32,572 bases of DNA. It comes from an uncultured Lachnospiraceae bacterium. GTDB taxonomy: Bacteria > Bacillota > Clostridia > Lachnospirales > Lachnospiraceae. This document shows, in pieces, positions 8,806 through 16,034 of this stretch (its first letter is position 1; every line of letters begins with the position of its first letter). The notes under the pieces are model-generated. The model saw only the letters and a program-made list of their open reading frames with translations, was not told the origin of the DNA and searched no databases. The position numbers and the translations under genes were made by a program. The stretch lies in assembly GCA_944380185.1 (NCBI GenBank), contig CALWGV010000026.1, positions 1-32,572 on the forward strand. Reading direction: 5' to 3'.

Positions 8806-10059
8806 TCACTCTTTTGTCTTTACGATCAGCTCTTCCGGGTGATCCGCCAGCGTCTGCTTCTCCCATACTTTAAAGAACGGATAATAAATCGCCAGATACA
8901 ATATCATCAGCACCGCCCAGACGATGACAGCCGTAAGCGTACCAAAGACCAGAACGCTGGAGATCGGTGCCGGAATCTGTCCGACACGTACATTTAATGC
9001 CGGAATCGGAAGAATTCCCAGCTTCAGCGTACACCACAGGATAATCGGCCCTACCAGTGAACATATCCACATGGGGACCATCAAAAACGGATTGAATACG
9101 CAGGGAGCTCCATAGACGATGGGCTCATTGATATTGAACAAGGAGGGACCAATGCAGACCCGCCCCAGAGTCCGTATGGACTTGGCCTTCGACATCAGCA
9201 TCCAGATATTCAGCGCCAGAGTACAGCCAGTACCGCCCAGGGTAAGGAGAGCCGATGTAACCATGACCTCTGAGGTGGAAATATTAGTGGCCGCCAATCC
9301 TGCCGCCACCGCAGCAATATTCGCATCCATCAATACTGCATAAATCGGGCTCCTGATGCTGTTCCACACCCAGGGGGATACGCCCAGGGAGTAAAAGAAA
9401 GCAGGAACAAAAGCCAGCAGAACAAAACCGGGCAGAGATTCCGCAAAATTCTGAATCGGAGAAAACAGGGCCATGATATAGGGCCAGATATCTATATTCA
9501 GTGTAAATACGACGATCTGCCCAAATAAGAAAACCAAAAAGATCGGAATAATGTTGGTGATCCAGTTAACCACAAAAGTCGGAATCGAAGTATTGTTTTC
9601 AAAAAGATGAAGTTTTCCGATCAGACGAAAAACAATGGCAACAAAAATTCCGGCCAGCATTCCCAGGATGACGCCGGTGGGTCCCAGCCTGCTCTGATTG
9701 ATCAGCCATATGCCGTCCTCCAGCACCGGTTTGGAGATCATGATATTGAAAAAGATTGCCGAGAGACCTGCCGTGATCTTGTATTCGGGATGTCCCAGCT
9801 TCTCCATCACCTGAGAAGCCACGCCAAAAGCTACCAGAGGCCCCATCATCCGGAAGGTAAAATATTCTACATAATCCAGACTGGGCAGTGACGGAATGTA
9901 GCTGCGAAATACCGCATACACGTAGATCAGAGAACCGGTAAGAATAAAGGGCAGAATCACCTGGAAGGAACTGCCTACCGCGGCAATCCAGGGTCTGGCA
10001 AAAAATTTTGTTGTCCTCGGCGCAAAACTGTTCTGCAGCCAATCCATAAACTTCTTCAT
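8806..10059 (-). CDS. PTS lactose/cellobiose-family EIIC permease
   Basis: Membrane translocation subunit of about 417 residues with roughly ten hydrophobic segments, opening with MKKFMDWLQNSFAPRTTKFF, a typical CelB/LicC-type start. NINEPIVYGAPCVFNP (in the second half) matches the conserved substrate-region motif of this family. The frame is open further upstream, to 10164, but the ATG at 10059 is chosen because CGGAGGTG lies 7-8 nt before it and the protein then starts like its relatives. It probably imports cellobiose or another aryl/alkyl beta-glucoside together with the EIIB and EIIA encoded beside it. Confidence 0.93.
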   Translation of the reverse strand: MKKFMDWLQNSFAPRTTKFFARPWIAAVGSSFQVILPFILTGSLIYVYAVFRSYIPSLPSLDYVEYFTFRMMGPLVAFGVASQVMEKLGHPEYKITAGLSAIFFNIMISKPVLEDGIWLINQSRLGPTGVILGMLAGIFVAIVFRLIGKLHLFENNTSIPTFVVNWITNIIPIFLVFLFGQIVVFTLNIDIWPYIMALFSPIQNFAESLPGFVLLAFVPAFFYSLGVSPWVWNSIRSPIYAVLMDANIAAVAAGLAATNISTSEVMVTSALLTLGGTGCTLALNIWMLMSKAKSIRTLGRVCIGPSLFNINEPIVYGAPCVFNPFLMVPMWICSLVGPIILWCTLKLGILPIPALNVRVGQIPAPISSVLVFGTLTAVIVWAVLMILYLAIYYPFFKVWEKQTLADHPEELIVKTKE

Positions 10060-10120
10060 GCTTTTCACCTCCGTATTTTCAGTGCGGGGAGACAGGGCTC
10101 TGCCGTCTCCGCCGTGCTTT

Positions 10121-10438
10121 TTACTTCTTGTTCTTGAGCTCAATAGCCTGATCGAGCAGAGCATTCCCGTCGATCAGTCCATAGACCTGATGGGGAATCA
10201 CCGCCACCGGCACCCCATAGGGACGGGCCAATTCCTGGAACTTCTCCAGGGAAGACGCATAGTGCGGTCCCAAAAGCAGCACGTCGATTTTTTCCAGGAA
10301 GGATTCCACCTGAGCCTCCGAGCGGGCATCTATGCTGGCGGAAATCCCCCTGTCTCTTGCCGCCTTTTTTGCTTTTTGTGCCAGCAGGCCGCTGGAATAG
10401 CCCGCACCGCAGCACAGCAGTATACGAATGCTTTCCAT
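10121..10438 (-). CDS. PTS lactose/cellobiose-family EIIB component
   Basis: A 105-residue cytoplasmic EIIB that phosphorylates the incoming sugar. The P-loop-like start ILLCCGAGYSSGLL places the phosphorylated cysteine at C10 (Cx2G pattern; C9 is adjacent). The length is normal for CelA/LicB. GGAGG lies 8 nt before the ATG. It is the first gene of the EIIB-EIIC-EIIA-GH1 operon and is read divergently from the LicR-like regulator. Confidence 0.93.
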   Translation of the reverse strand: MESIRILLCCGAGYSSGLLAQKAKKAARDRGISASIDARSEAQVESFLEKIDVLLLGPHYASSLEKFQELARPYGVPVAVIPHQVYGLIDGNALLDQAIELKNKK

Positions 10439-10512
10439 ATCGATTTACCTCCTTTTTGTCAACTTTTTTCTCAACTCACGATCCGGCTTGCAGCGAATCC
10501 TGTTGTGCTTTC

Positions 10513-10541
10513 ATCATATGGTTTTCCTCTCTCGCCTTCAA
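10513..10541 (-). promoter_or_regulatory. promoter of the beta-glucoside PTS operon
   Basis: Reading minus, TTGAAG (10541-10536) and TATGAT (10518-10513) have a 17-nt spacer, giving a leader of about 70 nt before the EIIB start. The -35 box is imperfect, as is common for activator-dependent promoters. Confidence 0.6.
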
Positions 10542-10546
10542 CCAAG

Positions 10547-10571
10547 CTTTTTCGGCCTGTCCGCGAAAAAG
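10547..10571. promoter_or_regulatory. candidate LicR-type operator (inverted repeat)
   Basis: CTTTTTCG (10547-10554) and CGAAAAAG (10564-10571) form a perfect 8-bp inverted repeat with a 9-nt centre. It ends 5 bp upstream of the -35 box of the PTS promoter, the usual place for an activator site, and lies in the divergent gap next to the regulator gene. The binding assignment is inference. Confidence 0.45.
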
Positions 10572-10679
10572 TCTGGCTTACTCTTTTATTCTTCCCTGTT
10601 ATACTATAAACCAGCGGGCAAGAATACTAAGAGAATACCGACCAGAACCAACGACAAGGGAAAAGCAAAGGAGAGTGTC

Positions 10680-12632
10680 ATGCAGGAGAAGCAACGTGAA
10701 TTAATCCGTCTGTTGAGACAGCATACCAGACCCGTACCGGGCCCTGCTCTGGCCCGTCAGCTGGGTGTTTCCACCCGTACCGTTCAAAACTATGTGCGCA
10801 GCCTCAATGCGGGGGAAAAACGTCCCATAATCCATTCCTCGCCGGAAGGCTATCTTTTGGATCAGGATGCCGCACGCACGCTGCTGTCGCGCCTGCCCGC
10901 CGAGCTGCCGCAGACCTACAGGGAGCGCTCTGCCTACATCATCCAGCGTTTCCTGATCGACAACGCCCCCTCACTGAATCTCTATGATCTATGCGATGAG
11001 CTCAGCATCAGCTATTCCCTGTTAAAAAATGACATTCAAAAGATGAACGCCTCCTATGCCTATCTCCATGTCCGTTTTTATTGCCGCAGCAACGAACTTC
11101 TGCTGGGCGGAAAAGAACGTGATTTCCGCCGCCTGCTCAACCATATGATACAGGAGACCAAACAGAAAGACTTTGTGGATATCGATGTCCTCAAAAACTA
11201 TTTTCCGGAAGAGAACGTGCAGAAAATATTCTCCATTATCAGCGATGTCTATCGGGAAGCTTCCTGCCACCTCAATGATTTTGCCGCCAGCAATCTCCTG
11301 CTCCATCTGCTCATCATGGTCAATCGACTGCACCGCAAGGAAACGCCGGCAGACAGTGTTTCACCCCACACCACGGTCCTATTCCCAAAGGATCTTGGAA
11401 ACGGTACGCACACCAGGATTGTTCAGGCGATTCGCCAGCGCATCGAAAGCGCATTTTCCGTCTCCATCGGTGCTGAAGATTTTCTGCAGCTTGGTCTTCT
11501 GGTTCGTTCCAGCTTTACTCATCTGTCCGAGACATCCATAGAACAGCTGGAATCCGCTCTGGGTTCACGCTTTCTATGCACGGTTCAGCAGATTATTCAG
11601 GCTGTAGAGAGAAAATATCTGCTGATGCTGGGAACCGACCATTTTATCACGACGTTTTCCCTCCATCTGAAAAATCTGACCCTGCGTGTCTCCAACAACA
11701 GCCAGATTGTCAATCCCATCAAAGACGATCTGCGGGAATCCTCACCCTTTCTGTATGATGTGGCCATCTATATCATCCAGCTGATGAAGGAGACCGGTCT
11801 GATCAGCGGAAAAGTCAGCGAGGACGAGATCTCTTTTCTCGTCCTGCATCTGTATGCCGAAATCGAACGGCAGACAGAAAACGAAAAATATCTGCGCTGT
11901 CTGCTTTTGGTTCCCGATTATCTGAACGCGGCAGATCAGCTGTCGCAAAAACTGCTGGCCCGGTTCTCCGACCAGATTACTTTGACAAGCCTTTCCGCCA
12001 TGGAGGACCTGCCCTCTCCCTCCCGCTATGATTTTCTGGTGACTACACTAAACGGTCCTTTTTCCACGCCGCGGGAGGTGGTCCATGTAAGTCCGATGAT
12101 GACAGCCCGTGATTATCTCGCCGTGGGAAGAGCCATCGACCGCGCGCAGAACCGCCGATCCCTGAAATATCTGACCGAAAATTTCTCTTACTATTTTTCT
12201 GCGGAAAATTTTCTGGTCGACACCTGCGCCGTCCGATCCGGCGAAGAAGTCATCTGCCTGCTGAGCAGCCTGCTAAACCGCAACGGCTATGTGGATTCCG
12301 ACTTTGCCCGCCGTGTCATGCAGCGCGAGGCCGCCATCTCCACAGCCTACCGCGGCTTTGCCATCCCCCATGCGGCGGATATGAACGCCACGTGCAATGC
12401 CATTGCCGTACTCATATCTCAGGGAGGGGTTCCCTGGAATGGAAATACCGTCCACATCGTCTTCCTGATGGCCATCTCGCCGGATATGCTGATCGATTTT
12501 CAGATATTCTACCAGACTCTGGCTCTGCTGCTGACAGAGACCTCCATCATCGACACCCTGCAAAACTGCAGGAGCTTTGAACAGTTCAAGGATACGCTGT
12601 TGGATCCCCGTTTTATCGAATCCATCCGATAA
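10680..12632 (+). CDS. PRD-containing transcriptional activator, LicR/MtlR type
   Basis: A 650-residue regulator controlled by PTS phosphorylation. Order of domains: N-terminal winged HTH (about 1-60, with LARQLGVSTRTVQNYVRSL); a second helical DNA-binding-like segment (about 80-130); PRD1 (about 170-300, with H209); PRD2 (about 300-400, with H329 and H390); an EIIB-like domain (about 404-490); and a C-terminal fructose-type EIIA domain (about 505-645) with the phospho-site GFAIPHA, H564. The EIIB-like domain has VPDYLNAADQ where an active-site Cys would be, so that regulatory site is absent. The frame is open from 10428, but the ATG at 10680 is chosen for its AAAGGAG site. It most likely activates the divergent PTS operon when the beta-glucoside is present. 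Confidence 0.93.
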   Translation: MQEKQRELIRLLRQHTRPVPGPALARQLGVSTRTVQNYVRSLNAGEKRPIIHSSPEGYLLDQDAARTLLSRLPAELPQTYRERSAYIIQRFLIDNAPSLNLYDLCDELSISYSLLKNDIQKMNASYAYLHVRFYCRSNELLLGGKERDFRRLLNHMIQETKQKDFVDIDVLKNYFPEENVQKIFSIISDVYREASCHLNDFAASNLLLHLLIMVNRLHRKETPADSVSPHTTVLFPKDLGNGTHTRIVQAIRQRIESAFSVSIGAEDFLQLGLLVRSSFTHLSETSIEQLESALGSRFLCTVQQIIQAVERKYLLMLGTDHFITTFSLHLKNLTLRVSNNSQIVNPIKDDLRESSPFLYDVAIYIIQLMKETGLISGKVSEDEISFLVLHLYAEIERQTENEKYLRCLLLVPDYLNAADQLSQKLLARFSDQITLTSLSAMEDLPSPSRYDFLVTTLNGPFSTPREVVHVSPMMTARDYLAVGRAIDRAQNRRSLKYLTENFSYYFSAENFLVDTCAVRSGEEVICLLSSLLNRNGYVDSDFARRVMQREAAISTAYRGFAIPHAADMNATCNAIAVLISQGGVPWNGNTVHIVFLMAISPDMLIDFQIFYQTLALLLTETSIIDTLQNCRSFEQFKDTLLDPRFIESIR

Positions 12633-12638
12633 TTCTTC

Positions 12639-12666
12639 TTGTACAAAGCAAATAAAATGGTATAAT
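12639..12666 (+). promoter_or_regulatory. pncB promoter
   Basis: TTGTAC (12639-12644) and a perfect TATAAT (12661-12666) are 16 nt apart, only 7 nt after the regulator gene's stop codon. They give a leader of about 105 nt before pncB. Confidence 0.78.
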
Positions 12667-12680
12667 ATCCATAACAGAAA

Positions 12681-12761
12681 ACGGCAGTTTTGCCGCCCAC
12701 AAAAGCGATTCGGCGAGACGCCCCGCCGGGCTGTGCAAGTCCCCGAGCAAAGCCAAATCGC
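12681..12761 (+). promoter_or_regulatory. structured 5' leader of pncB, possible cis-acting RNA
   Basis: The leader contains a small CGGCA/TGCCG hairpin near 12682-12695. Then an outer helix GCGATT (12705-12710) with AATCGC (12756-12761) encloses a GGCG-AGA-CGCC hairpin (12712-12722) and a second hairpin. The second hairpin pairs GGCT (12729-12732) and TGC (12734-12736) with GCA (12747-12749) and AGCC (12751-12754). The closing helix ends 5 nt before the AAAGGAG ribosome site. The pairings were found by eye; no known riboswitch class was recognised. Confidence 0.4.
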
Positions 12762-12779
12762 CGCCAAAGGAGTACAGAG

Positions 12780-14243
12780 ATGAGCAGACGAAACCTCACC
12801 CTACTGACCGACCTGTATGAGCTGACCATGATGCAGGGATATTTCCTGGAAAAATCCGATGATATCGTTATTTTCGACGCCTTTTTCCGCAAAAATCCCA
12901 GCGGCAACGGCTATTCCATCGCCTGCGGCTTAGAGCAGGTCATCGATTATATCCGCGACCTGCGCTTCGGACCGGAGGAAATTGATTATCTGAGGAGCAC
13001 CGGCCTGTTCCGGGATGATTTTCTCGCCTATCTTTCCGGTTTTCGCTTCAGCGGCGATATCTATGCCATTCCAGAGGGCACCGTGGTCTTCCCCAGGGAG
13101 CCGCTGGTCAAGGTCATCGCTCCCATCATGGAGGCCCAGCTGGTGGAGACGGCGATCCTCACCATCATCAATCATCAGAGCCTTATCGCCACCAAGGCCG
13201 CCCGCGTAGTTCACGCCGCCAGAGGCGACGGCGTCATGGAATTCGGCCTGCGCCGGGCACAGGGACCTGACGCCGGCATCTATGGGGCCAGAGCCGCGGT
13301 GATCGGCGGCTGTATCGGCACCTCCAATGTGCTGACCGGCCAGCTTTTCGGCGTTCCCATCAAGGGCACCCACGCTCACAGCTGGATTATGAGTTTTCCC
13401 GACGAGCTGACAGCCTTCCGCACCTATGCTAAAATCTACCCCAATGCCTGCATTCTCCTGGTGGACACCTACGATACCCTGCGCTCCGGTGTTCCCCACG
13501 CCATCCAGGTATTCAAGGAGATGCGCGAGGCCGGTATCCCTCTCTCCGGCTACGGCATCCGCTTGGACAGCGGAGACTTAGCTTATCTGTCCAAAGAGGC
13601 CAAGAAGATGCTGGACGCCGCCGGCTTTGACGACGCCATTATCTCTGCCTCCAGCGATCTGGATGAAAATCTGATCACCAGCCTGAAAAATCAGGGCGCC
13701 GCAATCAACTCCTGGGGCGTGGGCACCAACCTGATCACCTCCAGCGACTGCCCCTCCTTCGGGGGCGTCTACAAGCTGGCAGCCATCCTGGATAAAGAGA
13801 CCGGCGAGTTTATCCCCAAAATCAAGCTCTCCGAGAACACCGAAAAGGTCACCAATCCCGGCAACAAAACCGTCTACCGCATCTACGGCAAAGAAACCGG
13901 CAAGATGATCGCCGACCTGATTGCCCTGGAGCATGAGGTCTACGATCCCGATAAGCCTTTGATGATCTTCGACCCGGTGGACACCTGGAAACGCACCTAC
14001 CTGCAGCCCGGCTCCTATACCATCCGCAAGCTGCCTGTGCCCATCTTTCAAAAGGGGGAATGCGTCTATCAGTCCCCCGCCGTCATGGATATCCGCGATT
14101 ACTGCCGGCAGGAGCTCGATACGCTGTGGGATGAGGGCAAGCGCCTGACCAATCCTCACCGCGCCCATATCGATCTCTCCAATGAGCTCTATCAGATGAA
14201 AAAACAGCTTCTGGACAGCATGAGCACTTATATGATGCAGTAA
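12780..14243 (+). CDS. pncB: nicotinate phosphoribosyltransferase
   Basis: A 487-residue enzyme that makes nicotinate mononucleotide from nicotinate and PRPP for NAD salvage. The start MSRRNLTLLTDLYELTMMQGYF is characteristic of the family, and GTHAHSW (196-202) holds the catalytic, phosphorylatable histidine region. GIRLDSGDLAYLSK and VGTNLITS are further family blocks near the phosphoribosyl site. The ATG at 12780 is chosen because AAAGGAG lies 7 nt upstream and the upstream extension of the frame falls in the structured leader. The next gene, plsC, begins 35 nt after the stop and is probably co-transcribed. Confidence 0.96.
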   Translation: MSRRNLTLLTDLYELTMMQGYFLEKSDDIVIFDAFFRKNPSGNGYSIACGLEQVIDYIRDLRFGPEEIDYLRSTGLFRDDFLAYLSGFRFSGDIYAIPEGTVVFPREPLVKVIAPIMEAQLVETAILTIINHQSLIATKAARVVHAARGDGVMEFGLRRAQGPDAGIYGARAAVIGGCIGTSNVLTGQLFGVPIKGTHAHSWIMSFPDELTAFRTYAKIYPNACILLVDTYDTLRSGVPHAIQVFKEMREAGIPLSGYGIRLDSGDLAYLSKEAKKMLDAAGFDDAIISASSDLDENLITSLKNQGAAINSWGVGTNLITSSDCPSFGGVYKLAAILDKETGEFIPKIKLSENTEKVTNPGNKTVYRIYGKETGKMIADLIALEHEVYDPDKPLMIFDPVDTWKRTYLQPGSYTIRKLPVPIFQKGECVYQSPAVMDIRDYCRQELDTLWDEGKRLTNPHRAHIDLSNELYQMKKQLLDSMSTYMMQ

Positions 14244-14278
14244 CTGCCCATTAACTTTAGATGAAGGGAAGAAATCCG

Positions 14279-15034
14279 ATGATCCGTACTATTGTTATCC
14301 TCCTCACCGTCGTCATCTTTCTGGTGGGAGGCATTCCGCTTCTGCTGATCGAAACGCTGATCGGCAAATTCAACGAGAAAGCCATGCGCACAAGCTCTCT
14401 GCGCATTGTCCAGTTTATGTTTCGCCTAATCCTCTGGGAGGCCGGTGCAAAAGTCACCGTCATCGGCCGGGAGAATATTCCCCAGGATCAGCCGGTCCTC
14501 TATGTCTCCAATCACCGCAGCTATTTCGATATTCTGCTGGGCTACACCAACGTGGTCGGCCTGTGCGGCTTTATCGCCAAAAAGGAGATCGACCGCATAC
14601 CTCTGCTCAACTGCTGGATGCGCAAGCTCTACTGTCTCTTTTTGGACCGTGACAATCTGAAAGCAGGACTGGACACGATCCTGAAGGCCATCGACTATGT
14701 AAAGCACGGCGTCTCCATCTTTCTCTGCCCGGAGGGAACTCGCAATCAGGGCGAAGAAATGCTTCCCTTCAAGGAAGGCGGTATGAAAATCGCCGAAAAG
14801 ACAAATTGTCCCATTGTACCCGTAGCCTTCACCGGCACCGACAATATCTTCGAAAATCATATCCCCTGGGTTCATGCCTCCAGGGTCACCATCTGGTTTG
14901 GCGAACCGATCTACACAGCCAGCATGGAACGGGCGGAGAAAAAGCATCTGGGCGCCAAAACCCAGGAGATCATCCGTGAAATGCTCAATGAACTGAAACA
15001 AAAAGAAAATGCGGCAAAGGGAAATCCAGCGTAA
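14279..15034 (+). CDS. plsC: 1-acyl-sn-glycerol-3-phosphate acyltransferase
   Basis: A 251-residue membrane-associated acyltransferase that makes phosphatidic acid from lysophosphatidic acid. It has one N-terminal hydrophobic helix (about residues 4-25), the catalytic NHxxxxD box as NHRSYFD, and the acceptor-binding PEGTR block as LCPEGTRNQGE. The start is the ATG at 14279, preceded by GAAGGGAAG at normal distance; an earlier in-frame ATG at 14261 has no ribosome site. The C-terminus is Lys/Glu-rich. It is followed by a strong bidirectional terminator. Confidence 0.94.
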   Translation: MIRTIVILLTVVIFLVGGIPLLLIETLIGKFNEKAMRTSSLRIVQFMFRLILWEAGAKVTVIGRENIPQDQPVLYVSNHRSYFDILLGYTNVVGLCGFIAKKEIDRIPLLNCWMRKLYCLFLDRDNLKAGLDTILKAIDYVKHGVSIFLCPEGTRNQGEEMLPFKEGGMKIAEKTNCPIVPVAFTGTDNIFENHIPWVHASRVTIWFGEPIYTASMERAEKKHLGAKTQEIIREMLNELKQKENAAKGNPA

Positions 15035-15080
15035 CGCGCAGCGCCTAGATTTCCAAGACGCCATTTACTCGGAATGCAGA

Positions 15081-15136
15081 AGATAAAAAAGCTGCCGTTC
15101 CCCTCGAAGCAGCGCCGATGGGAAACGGCAGTTTTT
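15081..15136. terminator. bidirectional terminator between plsC and the 76-aa gene
   Basis: Arms CTGCCGTTCCC (15092-15102) and GGGAAACGGCAG (15120-15131) pair with one bulged base. A TTTTT run follows on the plus strand (15132-15136), and a six-T run follows on the minus strand (opposite the A-run ending at 15090). It suits the convergent arrangement. Confidence 0.88.
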
Positions 15137-15179
15137 CTGCATGCAGTCAAAAATCAATGTCTTCACAGGCCCCCAAAAC

Positions 15180-15410
15180 TTATTCGTCAAACTCCACCAC
15201 CACATAAAATCCACGGTCCGTGCGTTTAATCTCCCGCACAACCCCTTCTGTGGAATGGAGCCGTTCCCGGAAAGGATAGTTTGCCGACATGGCCACAGCC
15301 GGCTCTACCACATAATACCAGCTGGAGGGAAGCACACCTTCGCTGATCTTCACCCTATCCCCCACCTGGACCAGGTTCTCTCTCTCCATCTTAAAGTCCA
15401 TCAAACGCAT
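15180..15410 (-). CDS. small protein of unknown function (76 aa)
   Basis: Not assigned to a named family. The protein is compact and predicted to be rich in beta strands: LVQVGDRVKISEGVLPSSWYY resembles the strand-turn-strand of small beta-barrels, and the end GVVREIKRTDRGFYVVVEFDE is similar in style. No signal peptide or membrane segment is visible. Its ATG follows the stop codon of the DUF523 gene directly, and its ribosome site lies within the end of that gene, so the two are translationally coupled. The coding call rests on this spacing and the terminator just beyond its stop. Confidence 0.75.
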   Translation of the reverse strand: MRLMDFKMERENLVQVGDRVKISEGVLPSSWYYVVEPAVAMSANYPFRERLHSTEGVVREIKRTDRGFYVVVEFDE

Positions 15411-15896
15411 TTATCCTTCTCTCCTTCTTTCGCTTTTCCCATCCGTCTCCGCCCCCGAAATTTCCAGAGCAAAAAACGTTTCCGCCTCCTCCTCATCCAT
15501 CACGGGAAGTCCGGACTCAGCCAGCAGACGTGCCGCAGCTCCCTGCCCCTCTATTCTTCTGCCGTTAAAAGTACCGTCATAGATCTGCCTGCACCCGCAG
15601 GAAGGACTTCGCGCCTTCAGAATCGCCAGTTCACAGCCGGTACACCTGGCGATCTTTACCGCCTCAGCTGCGCCGCGCATAAATGCCTCCGTGCAGTCCG
15701 CGCCTTCTGTGTTTACCGCTCGGCCATCCCTCCATTCCACCGGAGGACGAGGAGTGGGCAGCCCTCCCAGCTGCTCTGGACATACGGGGATCAGCTGCTG
15801 CGACTTCGCCAAATTCCGGATCCATTTTTGTTCATTTCCTCCGCCGTCGTAACGACAGCGGACCCCCAGCAGACACGCGCTGACTAAAATCTTCAT
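15411..15896 (-). CDS. DUF523 family protein, TudS-like thiouracil desulfidase candidate
   Basis: A 161-residue DUF523 (YbbK) protein. The family signatures are VSACLLGVRCRYDG at the start, PVCPEQLGGLPTPRPPVE (about 37-54) and KARSPSCGC (about 94-102). Family members of the TudS type use a [4Fe-4S] cluster held by three cysteines to remove sulfur from thiouracil or 4-thio-UMP. C8, C39 and C100 sit where those ligands are expected; that correspondence is from memory of the family. The start is supported by AAAGGAAAG just upstream. It has its own promoter (15983-16011), so it is separate from the ABC operon before it. The C-terminal 15 residues are highly charged. Confidence 0.88.
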   Translation of the reverse strand: MKILVSACLLGVRCRYDGGGNEQKWIRNLAKSQQLIPVCPEQLGGLPTPRPPVEWRDGRAVNTEGADCTEAFMRGAAEAVKIARCTGCELAILKARSPSCGCRQIYDGTFNGRRIEGQGAAARLLAESGLPVMDEEEAETFFALEISGAETDGKSERRREG

Positions 15897-15982
15897 CTTT
15901 CCTTTCCCTCAGCCTTTCCGTTTGTTTCCTCTCTCGCTGCAGCTCGCCGATCTTTTCATCGGCAAGGGGCAGCTCCGTCTTC

Positions 15983-16011
15983 ATTATAATAAGCTCCCCG
16001 GTGAATGGCAA
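15983..16011 (-). promoter_or_regulatory. promoter of the DUF523 gene
   Basis: Reading minus, TTGCCA (16011-16006) and TATAAT (15988-15983) have a 17-nt spacer. It lies between the end of the ABC operon (16035) and the DUF523 start, leaving a leader of about 80 nt. Confidence 0.75.
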
Positions 16012-16034
16012 CGCCATTTGCTGAGACAACGTGC

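Noticed and set aside
12690-12779. Extended pncB start at 12690
   Set aside because: The extra 30 residues are Arg/Pro-rich and lie over the foldable leader; the start at 12780 has AAAGGAG and matches the family N-terminus.
15832-16029. 65-residue minus-strand frame between the ABC operon and the DUF523 gene
   Set aside because: It covers the DUF523 promoter and overlaps the DUF523 start in another frame; the translation is low-complexity Arg/Glu and no ribosome site precedes it.
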